This document shows positions 1 to 10,230 of a stretch of 64,000 bases of DNA, piece by piece. The stretch covers positions 157,804-221,803 of the forward strand of contig JALFSN010000003.1 in NCBI GenBank assembly GCA_022778805.1. The letters run 5' to 3'. Below the pieces are notes generated by a model that searched no databases, had not been told where the DNA came from, and saw nothing but the letters and a program-made list of their open reading frames with translations. How positions within the stretch are numbered: position 1 is the first letter of the stretch; each line of letters starts with the position of its first letter. Both the position numbers and the translations under genes were made by a program. The DNA is from Arcanobacterium sp. GTDB lineage: Bacteria; Actinomycetota; Actinomycetes; Actinomycetales; Actinomycetaceae.

Positions 1-190
1 GCAACTCCCCCATTGAGCGGTCGCGCACACCGAGCAACCGATAGACAGTTTCTCGCGCGTAACGCCGCCAATCGTCTTCACTGCGTGCCGCATTGCGGGC
101 GTCTCGCCGGCGTTGGGCTTGTTTAAAGCTCACATACGTTCGCGATTTTCTGTGCCCAACGGCATCTGCGTCTTCCGAATAATCAACCAT
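1..190 (-). CDS. recX: Regulatory protein RecX, N-terminal part (gene runs off the left edge)
   Basis: Manual reverse-strand translation from ATG at 190 gives MVDYSEDADAVGHRKSRTYVSFKQAQRRRDARNAARSEDDWRRYARETVYRLLGVRDRSMGEL; RecX-like ARE-RLL-RDRS motif, directly downstream of recA. Confidence 0.85.
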   Translation of the reverse strand, partial: MVDYSEDADAVGHRKSRTYVSFKQAQRRRDARNAARSEDDWRRYARETVYRLLGVRDRSMGEL

Positions 191-504
191 CGTCAGCCCA
201 TCTCACATCTCATCTGTACCCTGCACTCTGCACACTCTCTACCCTGCTCCCTGTACACCGTGCACGCCATACCAGCACATGTCAGATGTGCAAACCCAGA
301 TGCGCTGCCCCGCACACCAGACCAATTATGCCGCCACACACGTCTATCCGCTCAGTTTCGGCACGGCGTCACAGTCGCATGGCGCCGCAGTGCCGCACTG
401 TGTGGCGCAACTTTCGCGCAGCGTTTAGCAATCAACGCAGTCTCCGTGCAACATCTGCACGGTGTAGCTTTCGCATGACGTCTATCAATCAACGCAGCTA
501 ATTA

Positions 505-1635
505 TCAGCGAAGTGAGCCGTCTACGGAGGTAACAGGCTGAGAGTCAGCATCCGGGAATGCCGGATCATCGGCTGAATTGCTGGCCACATCTTGAGCAGA
601 ATCATCCGCATCCACCCCGAGGTGCACCCGCACTTTATGCTCAATTTCAGCACATATCTCAGGATTATCTTTCAGGAACTGGCGTACTTTCTCTTTGCCT
701 TGTCCGAGCTGATCGCCGCCATACGTGTACCACGAGCCTGCTTTCGTGATGATTCCGGTCTCCACTCCCATATCGATAATCCCGCCCTCACGCGAAATAC
801 CTTCCCCGTAGAGGATGTCGAACTCCGCCTGCTTAAACGGAGGAGCCATCTTATTTTTCACCACTTTGACGCGAGTCCGGTTGCCCACTGGCTGCGCACC
901 GTCTTTGACAGCTTCTCCGCGGCGCACGTCTAAACGTACAGAGGCGTAAAATTTCAGCGCTTTACCGCCGGTCGTGGTCTCTGGATTGCCATACATCACG
1001 CCGATTTTTTCGCGGAGCTGATTGATGAAAATCGCCGTCGTCCCCGAGGCCGAGAGGGCGCCGGTGATTTTACGCAGAGCTTGGCTCATGAGGCGCGCCT
1101 GCAAGCCCACATGCGAATCCCCCATATCGCCCTCTATTTCAGCTTTTGGTACCAGAGCTGCCACCGAGTCGATCACGATAATATCCAACGCCCCCGAACG
1201 GATCAGCATATCGGCGATCTCCAGAGCCTGCTCTCCAGTATCAGGCTGCGACACAATGAGATCGTCAATATTCACACCGAGTTTTCTGGCATATTCAGGA
1301 TCCAAGGCATGCTCAGCATCAATAAATGCTGCGATGCCGCCAGCAGCCTGTGCATTAGCCACCGCATGCAACGCCACCGTGGTTTTACCTGAGGACTCGG
1401 GCCCATAGATTTCCACCACTCGACCACGAGGCAGACCGCCCACGCCAAGAGCAATGTCGAGAGCCAGCGAGCCAGTGGGAATCACTTTCACGTGCTGTGG
1501 TGGTTTATCCCCCAAACGCATAGCTGAACCTTTGCCAAACTGGCGGTCAATCTGACTGAGCGCCGTATCCAACGCTTTTGCTTTATCAGCAGCAGGAGCA
1601 ACTGATACAAGCGTGGATTTTTTCGATGTTGCCAT
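505..1635 (-). CDS. recA: Recombinase RecA
   Basis: Walker [10 protein letters not shown], full RecA core ([51 protein letters not shown]). Confidence 0.98.
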   Translation of the reverse strand: MATSKKSTLVSVAPAADKAKALDTALSQIDRQFGKGSAMRLGDKPPQHVKVIPTGSLALDIALGVGGLPRGRVVEIYGPESSGKTTVALHAVANAQAAGGIAAFIDAEHALDPEYARKLGVNIDDLIVSQPDTGEQALEIADMLIRSGALDIIVIDSVAALVPKAEIEGDMGDSHVGLQARLMSQALRKITGALSASGTTAIFINQLREKIGVMYGNPETTTGGKALKFYASVRLDVRRGEAVKDGAQPVGNRTRVKVVKNKMAPPFKQAEFDILYGEGISREGGIIDMGVETGIITKAGSWYTYGGDQLGQGKEKVRQFLKDNPEICAEIEHKVRVHLGVDADDSAQDVASNSADDPAFPDADSQPVTSVDGSLR

Positions 1636-1803
1636 AGCACTTCCTCATCGCAATCATGGCCGAAGCCGGTGGACAGAACAGGCGTTCATGGAGCTCACCC
1701 TCTCCGAGCGACTATCCATACACAACGTTAAGCTCCGCCTAGGGCAAAAAATGACGGAAAAAATACCAGTGGATAACGCCGTCACTTTCGTTGTGCGTGC
1801 ACA

Positions 1804-1826
1804 ATTCTATCCGAACATCCGTTCGA
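1804..1826 (-). promoter_or_regulatory. recA promoter: LexA/SOS box plus -10-like hexamer
   Basis: CCGAAC-ATCC-GTTCGA at 1811-1826 (one mismatch to TCGAAC-N4-GTTCGA), adjacent on the minus strand to TAGAAT (1804-1809). Confidence 0.75.
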
Positions 1827-2010
1827 ATTTCCACGCCACGCCGAATAGCTAGGTGGTCTACGCCACCACTCACGCATTACGCACGCCACTATGCCTCACG
1901 CCGTCAGCCACCATTACACCTTTGCACTGCCAACTTGCACGCTGTTAGCCGTATTGTTCGCCACACGATACAGCTACGTCATGTTGTACATGTACTTCCT
2001 ATATACCGCT

Positions 2011-2244
2011 TCACACACTGCTGGCATCCTTGGGATTTACCCTGTGCAGGTATTCATAATGCTGCGGGAGCCCTTCCACAGCCACAATGCTATTCCACAC
2101 CGTTTGCGGAGCAATCCCCTGCTCCAGCGCTTCGCTGGGCGTAAGCGAATTCAGCTGCGGCAATACCAAATCTTGCGCCACAGAACGCGCCCGCCCTTTA
2201 GGGAAAACGCGCTCCATCACATCCCAAAACTCACTGTGCTTCAT
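2011..2244 (-). CDS. DUF3046 family protein
   Basis: MKHSEFWDVMERVFPKGRARSVAQDLVLPQL...ALEQGIAPQTVWNSIV; DUF3046-like and located next to recA as in many actinobacteria. Confidence 0.85.
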   Translation of the reverse strand: MKHSEFWDVMERVFPKGRARSVAQDLVLPQLNSLTPSEALEQGIAPQTVWNSIVAVEGLPQHYEYLHRVNPKDASSV

Positions 2245-2482
2245 AGCCCTTACGATAACTCTTCTCCGGCCGCTTCATACCCCAAAGAGGCGCTACGTCA
2301 CGACGTCACCTCACCAAAATCACCCACCGAAAGCTACCATAAACCATTCTATCTTGGTAAAATTTCGCCCAACCGTACACAGCAAAGGTGCACTATCGTT
2401 CGCGGTTTACACGTCTCCGTTCATGGCTTACATCTGTCCGTACACCGCCGAAGCAAAGGAGAATTCCATCGCTAAAGTGCCA

Positions 2483-3733
2483 ATGAGAGAAAGTGCATCC
2501 ACACGCCACTGGCTCCTCACTGTCCTGCTGGGGGTAGCCTCCTTGGTGCTAGCTAGCTGCGCTGCACCCAGCACGATTAAGAGTATCTCACAAGAAGATG
2601 CCCGCTTAAATAATAACTACGTACTGGCATTGCGCATCAGCCCACAGCTGAACGAGATTGCATGGGGTGCTACCGAGGGCTACGTGCTGTTAGCGCGTGA
2701 GGACGGCACCGCCGATATTATTGACGTCGGCTATATGGATACCGGTCAGCTGGTGTGGAACAAGAACGGCCTGTTTTTTAGCGGGCCAGCAGTGGAATAC
2801 CAACTCACTTCCTCAGGGCTACATACCCAACCGCGTGGCACCGACGAAGAATACGAGACAGTACGTTTCTCTAGTACCGATGAACATGGCTATATCGCTG
2901 TCTACAACGTGGGAATCTCCGAAGAAGGAGACGTGAGCAGAGTCGTTGTTGGTGACGGCGGGCAGCCACGCTACTGGGATGTCTCGGGAATGCTCACCTC
3001 GATCGCACAATGCGACGACAAGATAGTAGGGATCACAACGAGCAACGAAGTCAGCACTGCCGTGAAACTAGTTTTATCTGCACCCAACCATTCCGAGATA
3101 CTCACCCAGCTCTACCCGCAAGCAAATAGTGTGACAGATAGCGTTATCAGGCAAGTCAAGCGCGACAAAGACTACACATATAACCAGTTTATGGAAAATG
3201 CTCCTTGCGTAAACGGAGTCATCTACACCATGGCAGAGAAAACACCGGTTTTGGAGCAAGAAGATGGACAGCTCGTCTTGCGAGCATGGAGCATCCACTC
3301 CAATTCCTATCGAGATATCCCCCTCACCGCCGAAGATGGGACTCAACCACAGATCAGTCTTGATCACATTACATCCAGCGAGGGAAGTGTGAGCCGCGAT
3401 GGTTCACACTATCGCTGGGTAGCGTGGGAAGATGGAAAGGTTCGTTCCGTAGACCTTGCATCGGGCGTTGTACAGGAACTATTCACGATAGATCTGTCCC
3501 ACTATAGTGGCGGAGAATCGAGATTCTTTTTCACAGATACATCTGTTTTCGTACTTGACGTCAATGCCAAGCGTGATGAGCTAAAATTTTCGCGCTACAG
3601 CATCACTAATGGCAAGAAAACAGACTACTTCACCATCAAAGATCTCCCCAATGTGGATTGGCTACGAATGCCACGCAACATCATCCGAGACCTCGCCATC
3701 AACCCCACATGGCTCACGGGGCACAACGGCTAA
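2483..3733 (+). CDS. Predicted lipoprotein of unknown function
   Basis: ORF 2087-3733; N-terminus trimmed to MRESASTRHWLLTVLLGVASLVLASCAAPS with lipobox LASC; AAAGGAG at about 2455. Exact start uncertain (GTG 2477 or ATG 2483). Confidence 0.8.
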   Translation: MRESASTRHWLLTVLLGVASLVLASCAAPSTIKSISQEDARLNNNYVLALRISPQLNEIAWGATEGYVLLAREDGTADIIDVGYMDTGQLVWNKNGLFFSGPAVEYQLTSSGLHTQPRGTDEEYETVRFSSTDEHGYIAVYNVGISEEGDVSRVVVGDGGQPRYWDVSGMLTSIAQCDDKIVGITTSNEVSTAVKLVLSAPNHSEILTQLYPQANSVTDSVIRQVKRDKDYTYNQFMENAPCVNGVIYTMAEKTPVLEQEDGQLVLRAWSIHSNSYRDIPLTAEDGTQPQISLDHITSSEGSVSRDGSHYRWVAWEDGKVRSVDLASGVVQELFTIDLSHYSGGESRFFFTDTSVFVLDVNAKRDELKFSRYSITNGKKTDYFTIKDLPNVDWLRMPRNIIRDLAINPTWLTGHNG

Positions 3734-3857
3734 GCTAGCAAACCCAGCAGCCGCTTCCTCAGCCGACTTTCGCCATACAGCTTCGCCATACAGCGACGAG
3801 CCTAGTTGCCCGCCACTGCGTTAGTTTGCCAGCTTGCCAGTTTGCTGGCGCACTGCG

Positions 3858-4277
3858 CTAGCGGCGCACACCCATGAGTTCACGTTCAATCACGGCATCT
3901 GGAATCACATCTGGAATCTCTGCTAATGGACTCTCCATCCGATTCCCTCGCACGGCTTCCTCACGTGCACGTTCACGCACAGCAGCGCGGCGCATAGCAG
4001 GCGTCGGCCGCCCCTGCGCAATATCCATGCGATCTGCCACCAGCCGAAGCACGTGGCTGAGCGGCACATTCAAAGCCTTGGCAATGGATTCCAGCAATTC
4101 CGAAGAAGCCTCTTTTTGCCCCCGCTCCACCTCAGAGAGGTAACCGAGAGAAACGCGCGCGCTGGAAGAGACTTCGCGCAGCGTACGCCCTTGTCGCTGA
4201 CGATATTCGCGCAGCACATCGCCCATCTCTTCTCGCAGTAAAACATTCTCAGAGCGGAAGTTCATCTCAGTCTGCAT
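3858..4277 (-). CDS. clgR: XRE-family transcriptional regulator ClgR (Clp/Lon protease gene regulator)
   Basis: [44 protein letters not shown] is a near-exact ClgR helix-turn-helix core. Confidence 0.92.
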   Translation of the reverse strand: MQTEMNFRSENVLLREEMGDVLREYRQRQGRTLREVSSSARVSLGYLSEVERGQKEASSELLESIAKALNVPLSHVLRLVADRMDIAQGRPTPAMRRAAVRERAREEAVRGNRMESPLAEIPDVIPDAVIERELMGVRR

Positions 4278-4406
4278 CGTTGGACATCCTATCTATCATT
4301 ACGGCGACCTCTCGCCGGCCATCTAGGCATCTACACTCCTCAACGCGAGGCATTGCAAATATCTTCCCAGAGTATACTGAGAGCTACCTGATTGCTAACT
4401 AGAACT

Positions 4407-4436
4407 ATCATAAAACTTGAGTCCTACTCACTCAAG
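4407..4436 (-). promoter_or_regulatory. clgR promoter overlapped by a perfect HAIR (HspR) operator
   Basis: CTTGAGT-CCTACTC-ACTCAAG (4416-4436); on the minus strand TTGAGT - 17 nt - TATGAT (-35/-10). Confidence 0.8.
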
Positions 4437-4466
4437 TTTTATTACCCCAATTCGCAGCTATTCCGC

Positions 4467-4955
4467 TCAATGCAACGCCATCAGGAGCAACTCTAGCGCC
4501 CGCTCTACTGTCTGCACCCGCACGGCGTCACGATCTCCCACAAAGTGGCACTCCGTGGCCGCAGCTCCCTCCGGCGTCATGACTCCAATAAACACAGTGC
4601 CCGCATCATGCCCGTCTGCGGGGCCAGGGCCAGCCACGCCAGTGGTGGCAAGTGCATAATCTGCTCCGAACAACTCTGCCACCCCTCGTGCCATCTGCTG
4701 CGCCACTATCGGATCGACCGGCCCCGTGCGAGCCAAATGTACGGTATCTACTCCTAAAATGCTCGCTTTCGTATCGGTGGCATACGTGACGGCGCCACCC
4801 CGAAAGACATCAGAAGCCCCTGGCACGCTCACAAGAGTGGCGGCAAGTGCTCCTCCCGTGAGCGACTCTGCCACAGCAATATGCGCCCCTCGCGCTGCTG
4901 CACCAACGAGAATAGTCTCAGCCAGCTGCACCGCCCGCTCTGATACGCCAATCAT
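4467..4955 (-). CDS. pncC: CinA C-terminal domain protein / nicotinamide-nucleotide amidohydrolase
   Basis: VAESLTGGALAATLVSVPGASDVFRGGAVTYATDTK...LATTGVAGPGPADG. Confidence 0.92.
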   Translation of the reverse strand: MIGVSERAVQLAETILVGAAARGAHIAVAESLTGGALAATLVSVPGASDVFRGGAVTYATDTKASILGVDTVHLARTGPVDPIVAQQMARGVAELFGADYALATTGVAGPGPADGHDAGTVFIGVMTPEGAAATECHFVGDRDAVRVQTVERALELLLMALH

Positions 4956-5083
4956 GGCTCTTCCTTTCCATATCCCATGCGCGTCCTGGCTTGCTGGCCT
5001 ACCCTACTTATCTCCGCCACTTCACAGCTACACTGTGCTACCAACTCACAGCCACTATTTCACGCCCTGACGCGCACGCATCA

Positions 5084-5728
5084 CTATCGCTCCTGCTCTG
5101 CGGGTGTCTCTCGCACAAGCCGTATCCCCTCGCGCACGTATCCCCATGCCGAGGTGAAAGCGAACACTAACGCTACGGCGAGGCACACCCACCCCACGTT
5201 GTAGCAACCGTGCACAACCGGGCTCCAGGCATCAGACATGTACTCCACAGAGTCGCCAAAAATCGTCTCCCAAGGCACCAGCAAAATCGCGATCCCCACG
5301 CTTTGCAGCACCATCTTAATTTTGCCGTGCCAACCGGCTGCGATCACTTTGCGATTCTTCAGTGCCATCTTGAGCCAGGTAATCCCCAGCTCTCGCACGA
5401 TGAAGAGAGCCGTGACCCACCACCACAGCAAACCGTGCCAGCTCAAGAGCACCAGCGCCGCAATAATCAGCGCCTTATCTGCAATGGAATCTGCCAGTTT
5501 GCCAAAATCGGTGATGAGCGAGCGGGCGCGGGCAAAATAACCGTCGAGCTTATCCGTGAGCGCTGCCAGCACGAAGACGGCGAACGCCCACCACCGACGT
5601 TCAGGGGTATCCACCCAATAGAGCGCTATGAACACCGGCACCAGCACGAGCCGAATAATCGTCAGCACATTGGGAAGATTTAGCAAAGGTACGCTCTCGC
5701 CGGCGTCATTTTTCGTGGTGAGTGCCAT
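5084..5728 (-). CDS. pgsA: CDP-diacylglycerol--glycerol-3-phosphate 3-phosphatidyltransferase
   Basis: [21 protein letters not shown] and CDP-alcohol phosphatidyltransferase motif ([27 protein letters not shown]); start set at MALTTKND, overlapping the ftsK end. Confidence 0.92.
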   Translation of the reverse strand: MALTTKNDAGESVPLLNLPNVLTIIRLVLVPVFIALYWVDTPERRWWAFAVFVLAALTDKLDGYFARARSLITDFGKLADSIADKALIIAALVLLSWHGLLWWWVTALFIVRELGITWLKMALKNRKVIAAGWHGKIKMVLQSVGIAILLVPWETIFGDSVEYMSDAWSPVVHGCYNVGWVCLAVALVFAFTSAWGYVREGIRLVRETPAEQER

Positions 5729-8700
5729 GATCGTAGTCCTTTCCCGTGAGCTGCCACGCGTCTTCATTATCCGGTGCGTTTGGGTCGTCGATGTCGTAGA
5801 CGTATCCGTCGTCATCTGGCGTCCGCTCAGCCAGTGGATCGTTATCATAGCGCGGGTCTGCGTGCATCACCACGGTGCGCCCATCGTGCATATCACTGCC
5901 AGCCTCAACATGCTTGTCTTCGTCGCCAGCCTCCGTAGCGCTCGCTTCGCCTTCGGTTTGTAGCACGGCTCGCTGATGGGCGAACGGCTGCACATCGGTA
6001 CTCGCCTCTCGCGCCTCCGTGACGTCGCCCAACTCCTCTACATCCAGGTAGCGATCGCCGTCATCCTCGTAGCTGGCATCATCTGCCGAACTAGAACTCA
6101 AATCCACATCTTCACCGCGGATAAGTGCGAGCACATCAGGAAGTTGCTCCGGCGTCACCAGCACATCCCGCGCCTTTGACCCCTGCGCTGGTCCGACGAT
6201 TCCCCGCGATTCAAGCAGATCCATCATGCGTCCAGCTTTGGCAAATCCAATGCGCAATTTGCGCTGCAGCATCGAGGTGGCCGCGTATTCGGTACTCACC
6301 ACCAGCTCGGCCGCTTGCAGAAGCGTCTCTAGATCGTCGCCAATATCATCGTCAATCTTTTTCTTTTCTTCTTTCGGAATCACGTCGTCACGATAAACTG
6401 GCTGCATTTGGGCTTTCACATGTTTGACGACGGCTGCGATTTCCTCTTCATCCACCCATGCGCCTTGCAGACGACGCGGCTTAGAGGCACCAGATGGCAA
6501 GAAGAGTGCATCGCCCATGCCGATGAGCTTTTCTGCCCCTGGCTGATCGAGGATGACCCGCGAATCAGTGAGTGAGGACGTCATAAATGCCAGCCGTGAG
6601 GGGATATTAGCTTTGATAAGACCCGTCACCACGTCCACGGATGGCCGCTGGGTAGCCAGCACCAGGTGGATACCAGCCGCTCGTGCCAGCTGAGTGATGC
6701 GCTGAATAGAGGCTTCTACATCGCGCGGAGCCACCATCATCATGTCTGCCAACTCGTCTACCACCACCACTAGATAGGGGTAGGGCTTGAGCTCTCGGCG
6801 GGAGCCGTCAATCGGATGGACTTTGCCCTCCCGAATGGCTTTATTCAAATCGTCAATGTGCTTGTAATGGTAGGTGGCCAGATCGTCGTAACGCTGATCC
6901 ATCTCTTTTACCACCCATTCGAGCGCCTCGGCAGCTTTCTTTGGGTTGGTGATAATGGGAGTGATCAGATGTGGAATACCAGCATAGATCGTGAGTTCCA
7001 CGCGCTTGGGATCAACCAAGATCATGCGCACTTGATCGGGCGTAGCTCGCATCAGGATTGAGACGATCATCGAGTTGATAAAACTGGACTTTCCAGCGCC
7101 TGTGGCACCAGCCACCAGAAGATGCGGCATTTTCGCCAGGTTGGCGACCTCGTATTTGCCTTCCACATTCTTGCCTACGCCCACGGCCAACGGATGCGGA
7201 TTCTTCAATGCCACCTGCGAGCGCAGTACATCGCCGATATACACGATTTCTCGATCCCTATTGGGGATCTCAATGCCAATCGCACTCTTTCCTGGAATCG
7301 GGGAAATAATACGCACATCGGCGCTGGCCACAGCGTAGGCAATATCTTTCGACAGCTGAGTGACCCTATCCACTTTCACGCCAGAGCCAAGCTCCACCTC
7401 ATACTGCGTGACGGTGGGGCCACGCTGGAAGCCCACCACATGTGCATCCACTTTGAACTGCGTAAAGACGTCGGTAAGCGCTTCGACCACATCATCATTC
7501 GCCTGCGAACGTTCCTTGTGCGGCGGGCCAGCCTTGAGCATATCGTAGCTGGGCAACGTGTACGTGATGTCTGATGAAAGCTCCATCTGCTCGACGCGCT
7601 CTGGCATAGGAGCAGGAGCTGGGGCTTTGAGAGTCTTCTTTGCCCCCGCGCTTGCTGCTCCTACTGTATCCGCCGCGCTTGCTGCTCCCGCCGCGCTCGT
7701 CGCTCCGAGAAGTGAGCTGGCGCCAGCACGTCCGGCTTTGGCGGATCCATCGTGGGCTGAGCGGGCGGCGGCAGAGGAATTCTGAGCGTCAGTACCGGCG
7801 GCAGCGTCGGCCGAGCTAGAGGGAGAGGCCACCACCGTCGGCATGCCATCAGTGCTGCGAGCAGTGGTGTCCACTGCGCTGCCAGGGGAGGCTGCAGCCG
7901 TTTCATCGCCATTCCGCTCCGACGGCGATGCAGAATCCGCCTGCGAGAAGAACGATGCAATCGAGCTTCCAGATTCGGATTGACTGCGGGCATCGCCTGG
8001 CGAATCATCCGCAGCTATCTGCGCTTTCTCGGCGCGGTGCTGAGCATGTGCGGTGCGTTTATTGCGCAGCCAATCCAGGCCATCACGCACCGATAGCTGC
8101 GCAGCTTGCAACACGGCGTAGATCATCAGTAAAACGAGCAGTGGAACTGCGCCCCACACGGAGACGAGGGCGCCGAGAGATCCACCAACTATCCAGCCGA
8201 TAAGCCCTCCGGCAGCCTCAACATCAGAAAAGCTACCGGCAGGGTCAGGACTGCCGCAGGCAATATGCACGATTCCCGCGATGGCCACGGCAATGAGCAG
8301 CACAGCCAGATAGAGCCGCGTCTTCATATGCAGTGTGGCGCGGCGAAAAAGTGTGACGGCAATGGCCACAAGCACCACTGGCACAGCGTAGGCCACTATC
8401 CCCAGCAGCCCTGCTACCACGTGGTGCAGCAGCTGTAGCAAAATTCCTGGCAGCGTGAACCATTCAGTGAGAGCCACCAAAAGTGCCAGCGCCACCAGCA
8501 CGATGGCGACGCCGTCACGCGATCCATGCCCTCGCCCCGCACTCCCCGCTGCATCGGCACCGGCAGAAGATGTTCGCATGGCACCAGTGCCCTGACCAAC
8601 GCTTTGGCCGGTACTCTGCTGCCGCGAGGCTAGGGCACTGCCGTAGGCGCCCGACGATTTCGACGCCGAGGAGCCAGATGCCGCCTTTTGCGTACGCCGA

Positions 8701-8735
8701 GCAGGTTTGCGAGCCACTGCGAATCTCCTTATCAC
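5706..8735 (-). CDS. ftsK: DNA translocase FtsK/SpoIIIE
   Basis: N-terminal TM region, Ala/Ser-rich linker, motor with [18 protein letters not shown]-terminal winged-helix region. Confidence 0.95.
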   Translation of the reverse strand: MIRRFAVARKPARRTQKAASGSSASKSSGAYGSALASRQQSTGQSVGQGTGAMRTSSAGADAAGSAGRGHGSRDGVAIVLVALALLVALTEWFTLPGILLQLLHHVVAGLLGIVAYAVPVVLVAIAVTLFRRATLHMKTRLYLAVLLIAVAIAGIVHIACGSPDPAGSFSDVEAAGGLIGWIVGGSLGALVSVWGAVPLLVLLMIYAVLQAAQLSVRDGLDWLRNKRTAHAQHRAEKAQIAADDSPGDARSQSESGSSIASFFSQADSASPSERNGDETAAASPGSAVDTTARSTDGMPTVVASPSSSADAAAGTDAQNSSAAARSAHDGSAKAGRAGASSLLGATSAAGAASAADTVGAASAGAKKTLKAPAPAPMPERVEQMELSSDITYTLPSYDMLKAGPPHKERSQANDDVVEALTDVFTQFKVDAHVVGFQRGPTVTQYEVELGSGVKVDRVTQLSKDIAYAVASADVRIISPIPGKSAIGIEIPNRDREIVYIGDVLRSQVALKNPHPLAVGVGKNVEGKYEVANLAKMPHLLVAGATGAGKSSFINSMIVSILMRATPDQVRMILVDPKRVELTIYAGIPHLITPIITNPKKAAEALEWVVKEMDQRYDDLATYHYKHIDDLNKAIREGKVHPIDGSRRELKPYPYLVVVVDELADMMMVAPRDVEASIQRITQLARAAGIHLVLATQRPSVDVVTGLIKANIPSRLAFMTSSLTDSRVILDQPGAEKLIGMGDALFLPSGASKPRRLQGAWVDEEEIAAVVKHVKAQMQPVYRDDVIPKEEKKKIDDDIGDDLETLLQAAELVVSTEYAATSMLQRKLRIGFAKAGRMMDLLESRGIVGPAQGSKARDVLVTPEQLPDVLALIRGEDVDLSSSSADDASYEDDGDRYLDVEELGDVTEAREASTDVQPFAHQRAVLQTEGEASATEAGDEDKHVEAGSDMHDGRTVVMHADPRYDNDPLAERTPDDDGYVYDIDDPNAPDNEDAWQLTGKDYDHGTHHEK

Positions 8736-9054
8736 AAAGCCGTCTAAGCGGTCTACACCGCTTACTTCACGAGTGCTATTCTACGGCTAATGTGCGGCGC
8801 AGCTCGATAAGCTCCGAAGCGATCTTCGCAACCACATGAGAGCACACTCATTATCACTACACTCATGGCCACTACTACCACCACTGTTCACCGCTACTGC
8901 TACCACGGCGCGAACTGGCTCACATCTCGGCGGGCGCATCCCTCTCTCACCCTCATGACCGCGAGGCTACTGCTCCACTATTCGCGCAGCTGCTGCGCTC
9001 CTCGCTACCCTTCGCTATTGTGCGCGGTTACAGCGCGAACTGGCTCACTCGGTT

Positions 9055-10230
9055 TCAGCTGCGGAGCAATTCGCGCGTGTGAGCGAGCCGCTCCACAGCT
9101 TGCTCTAGCACATCGTCCGATTTGGCAAAGTGCAGGCGAATGAGGTGGTTCACTGGCTCGGCAAAGAAGCTTGATCCTGGCACTGCCGCCACTTTCACGT
9201 CCCGAGCTAGCCGCTCGCAAAAGTCCAGATCTGAGCTGGCGTGGAATTCGCTAATATCCACTAGCACAAAGTATGTGCCATCTGGAGTGGTGTGCGGCAG
9301 TCCAGCTCGATCTAACCCATCGAGCAGAATGCGGCGTTTGCGCGTGTACGCCTGTGTGAGTTTCTCATAGTAGCTCTGTGGCAGTTCCAGTCCTACCACG
9401 GCCGCTTCTTGCAACGGAGCTGGCGCCCCCACCGTCAAGAAATCGTGGACTTTTTTGATGCGATCGCTCACCTCGGCAGGCGCAATCGTGTAGCCGAGGC
9501 GCCACCCCGTAATCGAGTACGTCTTCGACAGCGACGAACAGCTAATGGTACGTTCGCGTGCTCCTGGTAGCGAAGCAGCATACGTGTGCAGTGCTGGCGC
9601 ATACACAATATGCTCGTAGACCTCATCCGTGATGATATAGGTGCCGTGCTCATTGGCGAGGCTCACGATCAGCTCCAGCTCGGCGTGGGTGAAGACTTTC
9701 CCGCTCGGGTTGGAGGGGTTGCAGACGATAATCGCTTTTGGATCTCGGGCAAAGGCGCTGCGCAGGGCGTCTTCATCAATATCGAATGACGGCGGCGCCA
9801 ACGGCACGTAGATCGGATGCGCTCCAGAGAGCACCGTGTCTGCACCGTAATTCTCGTAGAACGGCGAAAAGATAATCACGTCATCGCCAGGATCTGCCAC
9901 GCTCATCAGCGCGCACATCATGGCTTCCGTCGAACCACAGGTAATCACGATCTCTGAATCTGGGTCGATCTCCCACCCCATGCGAGGACTCTGTTTTCGC
10001 GCCAATGCTTCACGGATATTTTGAGCACCCCACGTGGTGGAATACTGGTGTACATCCACATCGGCCACCTCTCGCAGCCGATCGAGTATTGGCTGCGGCG
10101 GAGCCCAGTCCGGAAAACCTTGCGAGAGATTAATCGCCCCGTATTTGGCGGCAATGCGCGTCATTCTCCGAATGACTGAGTCAGTAAATTTCTCGGTACG
10201 CTGCGAAAGATGATGATTAATCGGCTGCAT
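9055..10230 (-). CDS. Class I/II PLP-dependent aminotransferase
   Basis: INLSQGFPDW, NPSNPSGKVF, SLSKTYSITGWRLGY. Confidence 0.92.
   Translation of the reverse strand: MQPINHHLSQRTEKFTDSVIRRMTRIAAKYGAINLSQGFPDWAPPQPILDRLREVADVDVHQYSTTWGAQNIREALARKQSPRMGWEIDPDSEIVITCGSTEAMMCALMSVADPGDDVIIFSPFYENYGADTVLSGAHPIYVPLAPPSFDIDEDALRSAFARDPKAIIVCNPSNPSGKVFTHAELELIVSLANEHGTYIITDEVYEHIVYAPALHTYAASLPGARERTISCSSLSKTYSITGWRLGYTIAPAEVSDRIKKVHDFLTVGAPAPLQEAAVVGLELPQSYYEKLTQAYTRKRRILLDGLDRAGLPHTTPDGTYFVLVDISEFHASSDLDFCERLARDVKVAAVPGSSFFAEPVNHLIRLHFAKSDDVLEQAVERLAHTRELLRS

Noticed and set aside
2087-2476. Long N-terminal extension of the lipoprotein ORF
   Set aside because: Overlaps DUF3046 antisense and lacks signal-like sequence; the lipobox start near 2477-2483 is much more plausible.
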